A stretch of DNA of 64,000 nt from Thiopseudomonas acetoxidans. GTDB taxonomy: Bacteria > Pseudomonadota > Gammaproteobacteria > Pseudomonadales > Pseudomonadaceae. A model generated the notes under the pieces. The model was not told the origin of the DNA and did not search any database. It saw nothing but the letters and a program-made list of their open reading frames with translations. Position 1 is the stretch's first letter. Every line of letters starts with the position of its first letter. This document shows, piece after piece, positions 35,454 through 44,412 of this stretch. The translations under genes were made by a program, and so were the position numbers. Location of the stretch: contig NZ_JAUCDY010000007.1 in NCBI RefSeq assembly GCF_030362935.1, positions 1 to 64,000 of the forward strand, in the 5' to 3' direction.

Positions 35454-36809
35454 CTATCCTTGTGACGGCGCGACAATGTCGAGCAGGCGTTGCACACTCA
35501 CATCAAGGCTTTCAGTTTCTTTTAAGCCTTGACGCAAATAGTCAGACATTACTGGAAAACGCTCAATGGCAAAGTCCGTATCTGGATCCCCGCCCGGCAC
35601 ATAAGCACCCACGCTAATCAAATCACGACTCTGCTGGTAACGCGTCCACAACTGTTTAAAACGCTGCGCTGCTTTTAAATGCTCAGGCGAAGTTACTTGC
35701 GGCATAACCCGACTGACTGAAGCGCTGATATCTATAGCGGGATAGTGCCCTTCTTCGGCCAAGGTGCGTGATAAAACAAAGTGTCCATCCAACACGCCGC
35801 GCGCCGCATCGGCCACGGGGTCTTGCTGATCATCCCCTTCAGAGAGCACGGTATAGAAAGCGGTAATAGAGCCACCGCCCTTTTCCGCATTACCGGTTCG
35901 CTCCACCAGTGCCGGCAGTTTGGCAAATACGGAAGGTGGATAACCTTTGGTCGCTGGCGGCTCACCAATAGCTAAAGCAATTTCGCGCTGAGCTTGCGCA
36001 TAACGGGTTAGGGAGTCCATCAACAATAGAACATTGTATTTTTTATCGCGAAAATATTCGGCAATCCGCGTGCAATACATCGCCGCTCGCAAACGCATTA
36101 ATGGTGCATCATCGGCGGGTGAAGCCACCACCACCGCACGCTTCAGGTCTTCTTCGCCGAGAATATCCTCGATAAATTCTTTAACTTCACGACCTCGCTC
36201 ACCGATAAGACCAACAATCACAATGTCGGCTTTGGTAAAGCGCGTCATCATGCCCAAGAGCACACTCTTACCTACACCGGTACCTGCAAACAGGCCAATA
36301 CGCTGTCCGCGACCTACCGTTAGAGTGCCGTTGATACTACGAATACCCACATCCAAAGGTTGCGTAATGGGTTCACGATTAAGAGGGTTAATACTAGGAC
36401 CTGTCATTGGTACCCATTCATCTGCAGCAATGCGTCCTTTGCCATCGAGTGGGCGACCCGTGCCATCTAAAACACGCCCCAGCATGCTGTTACTCATGGG
36501 TACTAAATCGGTATCTGGCAAAGGCACAACCCGCGCACCGGGTGCAATTCCTGCCATGCTGCCGACGGGCATTAAGAAAATTTTGTCACCGGAAAAACCC
36601 ATCACTTCAGCTTCAACTTGAGCTGGGTTATGACCACTGGTGTTAATTACCACACAGCGACTGCCCACAGCAGCTTGCAGGCCTTGAGCTTCAAGAGTTA
36701 AACCCACCATGCGTAGCAAGCGGCCTTCAACTATGGGCTGACGTGGTATTTTTACGGCTGACTGATAGGCAGCTAAACGCGTTGCTAATTTAGTGCGTGC
36801 TAACTTCAT
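35454..36809 (-). CDS. fliI: Flagellum-specific ATPase FliI
   Basis: ATPase of the flagellar type III export apparatus, 451 residues, homologous to F1 beta subunit. Walker A is GLFAGTGVGKSVLLGMM near residue 170, Walker B VLLLMDSLTRYAQAQRE near 255, and the type III ATPase signature SVFAKLPALVERTGNAEKGG lies near 300. FliJ and FliH flank it. It is 20 bases downstream of fliH and 7 upstream of fliJ. Confidence 0.97.
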   Translation of the reverse strand: MKLARTKLATRLAAYQSAVKIPRQPIVEGRLLRMVGLTLEAQGLQAAVGSRCVVINTSGHNPAQVEAEVMGFSGDKIFLMPVGSMAGIAPGARVVPLPDTDLVPMSNSMLGRVLDGTGRPLDGKGRIAADEWVPMTGPSINPLNREPITQPLDVGIRSINGTLTVGRGQRIGLFAGTGVGKSVLLGMMTRFTKADIVIVGLIGERGREVKEFIEDILGEEDLKRAVVVASPADDAPLMRLRAAMYCTRIAEYFRDKKYNVLLLMDSLTRYAQAQREIALAIGEPPATKGYPPSVFAKLPALVERTGNAEKGGGSITAFYTVLSEGDDQQDPVADAARGVLDGHFVLSRTLAEEGHYPAIDISASVSRVMPQVTSPEHLKAAQRFKQLWTRYQQSRDLISVGAYVPGGDPDTDFAIERFPVMSDYLRQGLKETESLDVSVQRLLDIVAPSQG

Positions 36810-36829
36810 TTGCCCACCCTAAGAGATTG

Positions 36830-37717
36830 CTAGACTTGGTTTTCTTCTACGTCTTCTGTTTCTGCCATAGGTGCAACCGCTGTTTCAGTTTCACTCATGG
36901 ACAATTCTGGCTCTAGCTCTGGCCCAACAGACTCTACCGCCGCAACTGGCTCAGGCTGCAAGTCAAACTCCTGAATATCATCGGCACTAACCGGTTCAGC
37001 TTGCAGGGTGCGCTTTTGTTCCAGCAACTGCTGCGTCAGCGTTTTAAGACGTGTTTCAATAGTAGCATCAATACGAGTTTGAGCGGCTTCTACGCGACAG
37101 CCACCGGGCGATAATTCCTCATCTTCAATAATACGCCAACGTTCCTCATGGCGTTCACGTATGGCCTTTATTTGTTCAAAGTCTTGCGGATGCAAATAAA
37201 TCTTAACCTGCTCATTTTCATCAGCAAGCAGCTTAAGCGCCTCACGCAAAACCTGACCAATCTGGGTTGAGTCCAGCTGCAATTCACGCTGAATCACCTG
37301 CTGGCTGATCAGCTGTACCAGTTCCAGCATGCAATGCTCTAAGGCTTGATCCTGCTGTGCAATAGGCTCAAACAGCTGCTGCATTATTTTCTCTAGCGCC
37401 TGTAAACGTGGAGCCATTACAGCTTCTATTTCTTTTTGTGCTTTTAATTGACCTGAATGAAAGCCGTCTTTTTCGCCTGCAGAAAAGCCTTCGTTATAGG
37501 CATCCTGGCGAACGGCTTCAACCTCCTCGATAGTCAGCGGTTGAACTTCCTCTAATTCAACTTCCTCAACCTCAACCTCATCGTTCTCGGGCTCGCTGCT
37601 CTCATCTTCGGTATCAATAGCGCTCTGTTCTGTATCAAAGCTGGGCAAGTCCCAACGTTCAAAGGCTGAAGAAGTAGATACTGAGATAATTTCGCTCGAC
37701 AGTTTTTTCTTATCCAT
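36830..37717 (-). CDS. fliH: Flagellar assembly protein FliH
   Basis: A 295-residue regulator that holds FliI inactive and links it to the C ring. The conserved part is the helix with GxxxG-type spacing near AYNEGFSAGEKDGFHSG and the C-terminal FliI-binding region with REALKLLADENEQVKIYLHP and VEAAQTRIDATIETRLKTL. A strongly acidic stretch (about residues 34-65, EDESSEPENDEVEVEEVE) precedes the core, and another acidic tail of about 50 residues follows it. These make the protein longer than the usual 230-270. Confidence 0.93.
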   Translation of the reverse strand: MDKKKLSSEIISVSTSSAFERWDLPSFDTEQSAIDTEDESSEPENDEVEVEEVELEEVQPLTIEEVEAVRQDAYNEGFSAGEKDGFHSGQLKAQKEIEAVMAPRLQALEKIMQQLFEPIAQQDQALEHCMLELVQLISQQVIQRELQLDSTQIGQVLREALKLLADENEQVKIYLHPQDFEQIKAIRERHEERWRIIEDEELSPGGCRVEAAQTRIDATIETRLKTLTQQLLEQKRTLQAEPVSADDIQEFDLQPEPVAAVESVGPELEPELSMSETETAVAPMAETEDVEENQV

Positions 37718-37720
37718 GGA

Positions 37721-38737
37721 TTACACCATTTCTTCGCCGCCTTTGCCGCCGAGTACAATCTCACCAGCATCCGCCATGCGTCGAGCAATAGTCAGAATTT
37801 CTTTTTGTGCCGCTTCAACTTCGCTTAAGCGTACCGGCCCTTTGGCTTCCAAGTCATCTTGCAGCAACTCAGACGCACGTTTAGACATGTTCTTAAATAC
37901 TTTATCTTTGATCGCGTCATCCGCTCCTTTAAGCGCCAGTACCAGCACATCGGACGACACTTCGCGCAGCAACGACTGAATGCCGCGGTCATCTACATCC
38001 GCAAGGTTATCAAAGACAAACATCAGATCTTCAATCTGTGTTGACAAATCAGCATCCAAATCGCGAATGGAATCCAACAACGGCCCCTCAATGGAGCTTT
38101 CCAGAAAGTTCATAATATCAGCCGCGCGTTTAACACCACCCATAGCTGTACGACTGGTGCTGGAGCTGCCGGAAAACTGTTTTTCTAAAATATCGTTTAA
38201 TTCTTTAAGTGCCGCAGGCTGTACGGTATTTAGTGCTGACAGACGCAAAACGATATCTAAACGTACTTTGTGATCAAAATGACTGAGGACTTCAGCGGCT
38301 TGATCCGGATCCAAGTAGGCCACGACTATCGCTTGAATTTGCGGGTGCTCATAACGGATGACATCTGCAACCGCTCGTGGCTCCATCCACTTCAAGCTGT
38401 CTAGGCCACTGGTATTACCGCCCAACAAAATGCGGTCAATCAGGTTGCCAGCTTTATCTTCACCTAAAGCCTGAGTCAGCATTTTACGAATATAATTATC
38501 AGAGCCCACCCCCAAGCCGGTTTGATCGCTAACGACATTAACGAACTCGCTCATCACCTGCTCAACCTGCTCACGATGCACGTTACGCATCTGCGCCATG
38601 GCGGTACCCACTTTCTGTACTTCTTTGGGGCCCATATGGCGCAATATCTGTGCAGCGTCGGCTTCGCCTAGTGACAGCAACAATATGGCGGCTTTATCAA
38701 CCTTACTGAGTTTGCTGATTGCTTTATTTTCAGTCAT
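37721..38737 (-). CDS. fliG: Flagellar motor switch protein FliG
   Basis: Rotor protein that couples stator torque and switching, 338 residues from the ATG at 38737; the longer in-frame start (38761) lies deeper in fliF. The N domain binds FliF (ISKLSKVDKAAILLLSLGE), the middle contains the EHPQ motif (RYEHPQIQAIVVAYL), and the C domain has the charged torque helix (SLLREVSSDVLVLALKGAD, KDKVFKNMSKRAS). It overlaps fliF by 8 bases, indicating translational coupling. Confidence 0.97.
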   Translation of the reverse strand: MTENKAISKLSKVDKAAILLLSLGEADAAQILRHMGPKEVQKVGTAMAQMRNVHREQVEQVMSEFVNVVSDQTGLGVGSDNYIRKMLTQALGEDKAGNLIDRILLGGNTSGLDSLKWMEPRAVADVIRYEHPQIQAIVVAYLDPDQAAEVLSHFDHKVRLDIVLRLSALNTVQPAALKELNDILEKQFSGSSSTSRTAMGGVKRAADIMNFLESSIEGPLLDSIRDLDADLSTQIEDLMFVFDNLADVDDRGIQSLLREVSSDVLVLALKGADDAIKDKVFKNMSKRASELLQDDLEAKGPVRLSEVEAAQKEILTIARRMADAGEIVLGGKGGEEMV

Positions 38738-40517
38738 CGCCCGATATCCATTCTTTAACAACTTGAGCTACGCGACCGGGGTCTTCAGCCACTAAGCTCT
38801 TGATTGCATTAAGTTGAGCATCATAACCTTCGCTTGGGCTTGGCAACATAATGCTTTGCTGTGCTGCGCCCAGGCTCACTTTATCATCGGCCAAATCATC
38901 ATCTAAGCCGCTGAGGTCTGCCTCTGCTCTAGCTGCTTCTGCTAACGCTAGCTCTTTTGACTTACTACCGCCACCTGCCACACTGGTTAACAGCGGTTTG
39001 AGTACGCCAAAGACCAGAATAATAATAAAGAGTACGCCCAGCACTTGCTTCATCACATCCCAGAACCAAGGCTGTGAATAGAAAGGTGGCTCAACAAACT
39101 CTTCTACCGGCACATCAGCGAAAGGCGCGTTAATGACGCTAACACTATCACCACGGCTGGCATTAAAGCCTACGGCATCTTGCACCAAGCGGGTAAAGCG
39201 CGCTAAATCCTGTTCAGTCCATGGACGACGGACTATTTGCCCTTCCGGACCTACATGCACTAAGTCATCCACCACCACCGCTACAGACAAGCGCTGCAGA
39301 CGGCCCTGTTCTTGCTTTACATAACTAATGGAGCGATCCACCTCAAAGTTTCGGGTTGATTGCTCGCGTCTATCCGCCGGATAAGGAGCCAGCATAGGTT
39401 GTCCGGTCGCAGGGTCAATAATTTGCTGGCCATTAGCATCTAATAAGGGGTGACCCGAAGCAATAGGACCATCAGCACCCGCACCACCCAAAGCACGCTC
39501 GGGCGAACTGGCTGCGCCGGGTGGTTGATTACTAAGCGCACCCGGAATACCCTGTGGACCCTGACTGGAAGTACGCTCTTCAATTAAAGACTGCTCACTA
39601 CGCAGCGCTTGCTGATCCGGATTGAAGCTTTCAGAGGTGGACTCAATCGCACTAAAATCGACATCCGCAGACACCTCTGCTTTATAGCGACCATCACCCA
39701 AAATAGGTAAGAGAATATTGTGCACGCGCTGGGTAAACATGCCCTCCATGCGGCGCACAAAGTCGTACTGTTTGCCGGCACGGGTCATTTCCGAGAGTTC
39801 GTTTTGATCAGAAAGCAGATTGCCTTTTTGATCAACTACGGTGATTTGATCTTTATTCAATTCAGGAACACTGGTGGCGACCAAGTTAATAATTGCCATC
39901 ACCTGACTGGGCTCAAGTGTGCGTCCTGCATACATATCTACCAGTACTGAGGCACTAGGCTTGCGTTCGTCACGCACAAATACCGAGCTTTTGGGAATAG
40001 CCAAGTGTACGCGTGCGTTTTTAACGTTCTGCAAGCTTGCAATGGTACGTGCCAACTCACCTTCTAAGCCGCGACGGTAACGCGTGGTTTCCATAAACTG
40101 ACTGGTGCCAAGACCTTGGTCTTTATCCATAATCTCATAACCAACAGTGTTATCCGTTGGTGCCACACCGGCGGTGGCTAATTTAAGACGCGCCGCTGCT
40201 AAATCATTAGCCTTAACCAATAAAGCACCGGAGTTGGGCTCCAATTTAAATTTGATACCCGACTGGTTCAGGGTTTCAATAACCTGAGAAGCATCTAGGT
40301 TATTTAAATTGGCATAAAGCGGACGGTAATCGGGTTCTTGCGACCAGAGCACAACAGCAAAACCTATCGCCACACTGGCGGCAAGACCTATCAGCAAAGC
40401 CACCTGACGCAACGCTGGCATTTGCGCCATAGTATCCAAGAAAGCCAAACTGGGTAGGCCTTTTCTGGACTCCGCATCTACTGTTGCCGGGACTGTTCTG
40501 TCTGTTGCGTCAACCAT
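38730..40517 (-). CDS. fliF: Flagellar MS-ring protein FliF
   Basis: A 595-residue inner-membrane ring protein, the first part of the basal body to assemble. Membrane helices lie at about 38-58 (VALLIGLAASVAIGFAVVLW) and about 465-485 (VLGVLFIIILVFGVLKPLL). The periplasmic part carries the ring-building repeats and an SP-rich loop around residues 320-370. The C-terminus from about 550 (LAEDPGRVAQVVKEWISGDD) binds FliG. It is 12 bases downstream of fliE. Confidence 0.97.
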   Translation of the reverse strand: MVDATDRTVPATVDAESRKGLPSLAFLDTMAQMPALRQVALLIGLAASVAIGFAVVLWSQEPDYRPLYANLNNLDASQVIETLNQSGIKFKLEPNSGALLVKANDLAAARLKLATAGVAPTDNTVGYEIMDKDQGLGTSQFMETTRYRRGLEGELARTIASLQNVKNARVHLAIPKSSVFVRDERKPSASVLVDMYAGRTLEPSQVMAIINLVATSVPELNKDQITVVDQKGNLLSDQNELSEMTRAGKQYDFVRRMEGMFTQRVHNILLPILGDGRYKAEVSADVDFSAIESTSESFNPDQQALRSEQSLIEERTSSQGPQGIPGALSNQPPGAASSPERALGGAGADGPIASGHPLLDANGQQIIDPATGQPMLAPYPADRREQSTRNFEVDRSISYVKQEQGRLQRLSVAVVVDDLVHVGPEGQIVRRPWTEQDLARFTRLVQDAVGFNASRGDSVSVINAPFADVPVEEFVEPPFYSQPWFWDVMKQVLGVLFIIILVFGVLKPLLTSVAGGGSKSKELALAEAARAEADLSGLDDDLADDKVSLGAAQQSIMLPSPSEGYDAQLNAIKSLVAEDPGRVAQVVKEWISGDD

Positions 40518-40529
40518 GATTCACCTGCC

Positions 40530-40862
40530 TTACATTGGCATCTGCATAATATCTTGATAAGCCTGTACAAGTTTGTTGCGTACCTGCGTCATGGCTTGGA
40601 ATGACACACTGGCCTTTTGCGAGGCAATCATAACGTCGGTTACGTCAACACCACTGTGCCCCATCTCAAAGGCTGTAGCCAACTGGTTTGCGTTCTGCTG
40701 CACATCGTTAACCTTATTAACTGCCTGACCGAGCATATCAGCAAAGCTAGGTCCATTAACCTGAGGCGGCTGTGTCACGAGCGCACTGTTACGCGCCATG
40801 GCTTCCATTTGCATGGAGCGCATCTCTAACATCAACCGATTAAACTCTACACCTTGACTCAT
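40530..40862 (-). CDS. fliE: Flagellar hook-basal body protein FliE
   Basis: A 110-residue basal-body protein linking the MS ring to the rod, exported by the type III system. The sequence ends VSFQAMTQVRNKLVQAYQDIMQMPM, the family C-terminus. GAGGA lies 7 bases upstream of the ATG. It is the first gene of the operon fliEFGHIJ, and a consensus sigma-54 promoter lies about 50 bases upstream. The start codon lies inside one arm of a perfect inverted repeat. Confidence 0.95.
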   Translation of the reverse strand: MSQGVEFNRLMLEMRSMQMEAMARNSALVTQPPQVNGPSFADMLGQAVNKVNDVQQNANQLATAFEMGHSGVDVTDVMIASQKASVSFQAMTQVRNKLVQAYQDIMQMPM

Positions 40863-40915
40863 ATCTAATTCCTCATCGTAATTTTGACACTTGACGATGT
40901 CTGATTAGATATGAG
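40858..40915 (-). repeat. Inverted repeat spanning sigma-54 box and fliE start
   Basis: On the minus strand CTCATATCTAAT (40915-40904) is perfectly complementary to ATTAGATATGAG (40869-40858). Inside it, CATCGT pairs with ACGATG, and CAGA faces AGGA as an internal loop. The upstream arm covers promoter positions about -12 to -1; the downstream arm includes the fliE ATG, and the Shine-Dalgarno lies in the internal loop. In RNA that starts upstream of the promoter, this hairpin would cover the ribosome binding site. It could equally be a protein-binding palindrome. Confidence 0.85.
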
Positions 40916-40929
40916 CAATTAGCGTGCCA
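40914..40929 (-). promoter_or_regulatory. Sigma-54 (RpoN) promoter of fliE
   Basis: Minus-strand TGGCACG-CTAA-TTGCT matches the sigma-54 consensus at every position, with GG at -25/-24 and GC at -13/-12. Predicted start of transcription is near 40903, giving a leader of about 41 bases. In pseudomonads FleQ or FleR activates the fliE operon; no binding site for either was identified here. Confidence 0.9.
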
Positions 40930-41067
40930 TCCTTAGCGCCTAATTCGTAAGGGTGGCGAATTATACCCGCACCCTTGAAGGTTTGCACCGACTTCTTCTA
41001 TAGCTTTTTAGCGCAAATCAAGCGCACCCAGCACTGAGAGTCCGAAGCGCTGCTGAAATGAAACGAT

Positions 41068-41847
41068 TTAATGACGCATACCGCGACCGCTGTTGAGTAA
41101 GCGTATGCAAAACAGATACAACACCACTGTAGTCAACAGCATTAATGCCACTGCTGTAGTGGGTGTAATGTCCGACACACCCAAAATCCCATAGCGAAAC
41201 GCATTCACCATATGCAAAATAGGGTTAACCAGCGACAGCTTCTGCCAAAACTCACCCAGCATAGTGATGGAGTAAAACACGCCACCCAAGTAGGTTAAGG
41301 GTGTTAATACGAACGATGGGATAATCGCAATATCATCAAAGCTGCGCGCAAATACGGCATTAATAAAGCCGCCCAAGGAAAATACCGCAGCTGTAAGGAA
41401 GATAACTAGCACAGTTAAACCCAGATGCTCGACCTGCAAATCCGTGAAAAATAGCGACAAAATAGACACAATCGCTGCCACCAACAACCCACGTAGCACG
41501 CCACCCAAAACAAAGCCGATTAGAATCGTATGCGAAGATACCGGCGAAACCAAAAGCTCCTCGATAGAGTGCTGAAATTTAGCACTAAAGAAACTCGACA
41601 CCACATTGCTGTAAGCATTGGTAATCACCGACATCATAATCAGACCCGGCACTATGTATTGCATATAGCTAAAGCCCTGCACACTGCCGATTTGCTTACC
41701 AATCAAATTACCAAAAATCACAAAGTACAGCGTCATGGTAATCGCTGGCGGCAACAGGGTTTGCGGCCAAATTCTTAAAAATCGACGCGCCTCACGGTGA
41801 GCGATGGTGTATAGAGCGATTAGGTTAGACTTAAATTCGCTACTCAC
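41068..41847 (-). CDS. yadH: ABC-2 type transporter permease (YadH-like)
   Basis: A 259-residue inner-membrane protein with about six hydrophobic segments. FSYMQYIVPGLIMMSVITNAYSNV and LTPLTYLGGVFYSITMLGEFW are typical of ABC-2 permeases, the latter being the family signature. It overlaps the ATPase stop by 4 bases. It matches E. coli YadH in size and pairing. The substrate is not known. Confidence 0.9.
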   Translation of the reverse strand: MSSEFKSNLIALYTIAHREARRFLRIWPQTLLPPAITMTLYFVIFGNLIGKQIGSVQGFSYMQYIVPGLIMMSVITNAYSNVVSSFFSAKFQHSIEELLVSPVSSHTILIGFVLGGVLRGLLVAAIVSILSLFFTDLQVEHLGLTVLVIFLTAAVFSLGGFINAVFARSFDDIAIIPSFVLTPLTYLGGVFYSITMLGEFWQKLSLVNPILHMVNAFRYGILGVSDITPTTAVALMLLTTVVLYLFCIRLLNSGRGMRH

Positions 41848-42776
41848 GCCTTGCCTCCGGGTAAGTTTTTTTCAACTAAGGAAACAAATAACTCTTCCAA
41901 ACGGTTCGCTTTGTTACGCAGGCTTAACACCTCAATATCCTGCCGCGCTAACTGGGTAAACAGATCGGTCATACCCATATTTTTAACCACCTGCACTTCT
42001 AACGTCCGTTCATCTGCCAATTGAAACTCGTAGCCCTTCAACACAGGTTTATATTCAAGCGGCTTTTTTAAATCCAAAATAAAGGTCTCCACCTGCAGCT
42101 TAGTCAACAATGTGCGCATACTGGTGTTTTCGATAATCTGCCCATGGTCAATAATGGCAATGTTGCGGCACAGCTGCTCTGCTTCTTCTAGATAGTGAGT
42201 TGTGAGAATAATAGTAGTGCCTTCTCGATTCAGCTTAATCAGGTAATCCCACATCGAGCGACGCAGTTCAATATCCACACCGGCGGTTGGCTCATCTAAA
42301 ATCAATAGTTTAGGCCCGTGAACTAAAGCTCTTGCTATCATCAAACGGCGCTTCATGCCGCCAGATAATAACCGCGCCTGAGTATCGCGCTTATCCCACA
42401 GCTCAAGCTGCTTTAGCAGCTGCTCCGCACGAACCTTAGCTTCGGCGCGCTTAATGCCGTAATAACCCGCTTGGGTAACTAAAATATTAAAAGCAAGTTC
42501 AAATTGATTAAAGTTAAACTCCTGCGGCACCACCCCTATGCAGCGCTTGAGCTGTAGCGGGTGCGTATCAAGATCATTGCCAAATACACTAACCTTGCCA
42601 CTGGACTTGTTTACCAGCGTCGAGATGATACCGATAGTGGTGGATTTTCCGGCACCGTTAGGGCCAAGCAAAGCAAAAAAATCACCTTGTTTGACCTCTA
42701 AATCTATTCCCTTGAGTGCGACAAAACCATTGGCATAGGTTTTGGTAAGTCCTTGGATGGATAAAGCATGAGTCAT
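41844..42776 (-). CDS. yadG: ABC transporter ATP-binding protein (YadG-like)
   Basis: A 310-residue ATPase. Walker A LLGPNGAGKSTTIGII lies near residue 38, the signature is RLLSGGMKRRLMIARAL near 140, and Walker B KLLILDEPTAGVDIELRRS near 160, all intact. The C-terminal extension with LRNKANRLEELFVSLVEKN matches YadG of E. coli. It pairs with the overlapping permease. A promoter should lie in the gap to the lipoprotein gene upstream. Confidence 0.93.
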   Translation of the reverse strand: MTHALSIQGLTKTYANGFVALKGIDLEVKQGDFFALLGPNGAGKSTTIGIISTLVNKSSGKVSVFGNDLDTHPLQLKRCIGVVPQEFNFNQFELAFNILVTQAGYYGIKRAEAKVRAEQLLKQLELWDKRDTQARLLSGGMKRRLMIARALVHGPKLLILDEPTAGVDIELRRSMWDYLIKLNREGTTIILTTHYLEEAEQLCRNIAIIDHGQIIENTSMRTLLTKLQVETFILDLKKPLEYKPVLKGYEFQLADERTLEVQVVKNMGMTDLFTQLARQDIEVLSLRNKANRLEELFVSLVEKNLPGGKA

Positions 42777-42837
42777 GGATGTACTGCTTAGAATCTATAA
42801 AAGCTTTATGAATTAAGAGGCGCTGCTGTTTTTTGCG

Positions 42838-42873
42838 AAAAAAAAACACAAAACGCCTTCGATTTGAAGGCGT
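42838..42873 (-). terminator. Terminator after the lipoprotein gene
   Basis: An 8-bp stem ACGCCTTC/GAAGGCGT has a 5-base loop and is followed on the minus strand by TTTTGTGTTTTTTTT. It lies between the DUF4823 gene and yadG and ends the former. Confidence 0.88.
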
Positions 42874-42949
42874 CTATGGTATTACAGTTAGGGGTGGTTA
42901 GCAAAAGCAGTCAAAGGCAACCCGTGGTTTTTACCACATCAGCAAACAA

Positions 42950-43510
42950 CTAATACTCACGCAACCCCAGCAAGCGCTGCGCATAAGCCTGCATGGGTTT
43001 ACGCAATAAATCCTCTGGTTTTTTGTTTACTGAAGTCAGCAAGCCGCCACGTATATGAATAGAGCCATTATCAATTAGCTTGCCGCTGCCCAGTTCATAC
43101 AACATAAATTGGATGACGCTTTGCCCCAGAACTGGGCGCTCATTAGCCTGAGCAAACCTTGTGTACAGCAGAAAATCAGCCTGTTCATGTCTGGCACCCA
43201 TTAACGCCTGCTCTAAGCCTAAGGGGCTAGAAGAGCGGCGCATGTGCGGAAAATACTGCACAAAAGCATTAAAGGTTTCTTGTGCCAAAACATTATCAGC
43301 CACTACGCGATGCTCGACCGGCGGAAAGTGGCTTTGCACAATATAGATAAGCGAGTCACGCTGGATGCGCCGACTTGCCGCACGCTCTATACGTTGATGG
43401 TTAATCACGCCTATATCCGAGAGGTGATAGCCTGCCTCATTAACCATCTCGCTGGCCTTCATGCAACCTGTCAGCATTACAAAAACCAGCAGAATTAAAC
43501 CCAATCGCAT
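42950..43510 (-). CDS. DUF4823-type lipoprotein
   Basis: A 186-residue lipoprotein: the signal peptide MRLGLILLVFVMLTGC has a clear lipobox (LTGC), so it is acylated at Cys16. Residue 17 (M) and 18 (K) show no Asp+2 retention signal, so outer-membrane targeting by Lol is expected. The body fits the DUF4823 family common in pseudomonads, with FNAFVQYFPHMRR and GARHEQADFLLYTRFA. Function unknown. Confidence 0.85.
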   Translation of the reverse strand: MRLGLILLVFVMLTGCMKASEMVNEAGYHLSDIGVINHQRIERAASRRIQRDSLIYIVQSHFPPVEHRVVADNVLAQETFNAFVQYFPHMRRSSSPLGLEQALMGARHEQADFLLYTRFAQANERPVLGQSVIQFMLYELGSGKLIDNGSIHIRGGLLTSVNKKPEDLLRKPMQAYAQRLLGLREY

Positions 43511-43603
43511 AATGTCTCCGAGGGCAGAGTGTCAAAAGCTGCCTTAAATGTGTACTGGCATAATTACAAGCAGTTTTTGTACCAACTCGAGCCAGACACA
43601 GGG

Positions 43604-44281
43604 TTAACTGGTTTCTTGACTGCCACTTACTTTAGTAGTCTGAGCGGAATCATCGCGGCGGCGGCGGTTACCCATGCGTACACCTATGTCCATAATAAAC
43701 TGGAAAAAGCCTTCCTGATCCTCTAAGACATTGTTCCAGAATGGCGAGTGGTATAAGGCCACGGCACCATGCACCAATGCCCAAGCCGCACAGTAATGAA
43801 AGTATGGCGGAACATTCTCCAGTTTGCCCTCGCGGATGCGATCTTCAATCAGTTGCGTTAAACGCTCAAAATTGGATGCACGAATAGCATGCAGCTGCTC
43901 GACCATTTCTGGCGCTTGGCGCCCTTTAACAATCCGCTCTTCCAGCCGGTCAAACAGGCGGTAACGTTCGGGATCGCCCATACGAAATTCAAAATAGGCG
44001 CGCGATAAGGCTTCTTTATCTTTGGCTACGGTATCTGAATAAAACAGCTCGTTAAGCTCGCGTTCATAGTCGAGCATCAGGCGTAAAAAAATTTCGGTTT
44101 TGGATTTGAAGTGCTTATAAATCGTGCCTTTGCCAATACCAACTGCATCAGCAATCATTTCGACGGTGACACTGTCTTCACCTTCCGCTAAAAATAACTT
44201 TAGCGACGTATCTAGGATTTCTTGTTCGCGACGGCGAAATTCACGCACCTTACGTGGTTCAGCTTGCATAGATAGACCCAT
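43604..44281 (-). CDS. TetR-family transcriptional regulator
   Basis: A DNA-binding regulator of 225 residues. The helix-turn-helix lies at about residues 20-65, with ILDTSLKLFLAEGEDSVTVEMIADAVGIGKGTIYKHFKSK split across the helices; GIGKGTIYKHF is the recognition helix. The C-terminal ligand-binding part is helical and not diagnostic. A second in-frame start at 44269 is possible, and neither has a strong ribosome binding site. The neighbouring lipoprotein is not clearly its target, and the ligand is unknown. Confidence 0.87.
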   Translation of the reverse strand: MGLSMQAEPRKVREFRRREQEILDTSLKLFLAEGEDSVTVEMIADAVGIGKGTIYKHFKSKTEIFLRLMLDYERELNELFYSDTVAKDKEALSRAYFEFRMGDPERYRLFDRLEERIVKGRQAPEMVEQLHAIRASNFERLTQLIEDRIREGKLENVPPYFHYCAAWALVHGAVALYHSPFWNNVLEDQEGFFQFIMDIGVRMGNRRRRDDSAQTTKVSGSQETS

Positions 44282-44412
44282 CAGTCAAAAAACGACACCC
44301 ATTAAATCATATTCACAATGAACACGAGATAACTAAAAAGTCTATTTATAACAAAAAAAGATAAAAAGTCATAAGCAGTAAGAGGGTGCAATTATGCAAC
44401 GAAAGACTGTCG

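Noticed and set aside
36034..36621. 195-codon open frame antisense to fliI
   Set aside because: The fliI coding sequence is certain here, and the antisense frame has no family resemblance.
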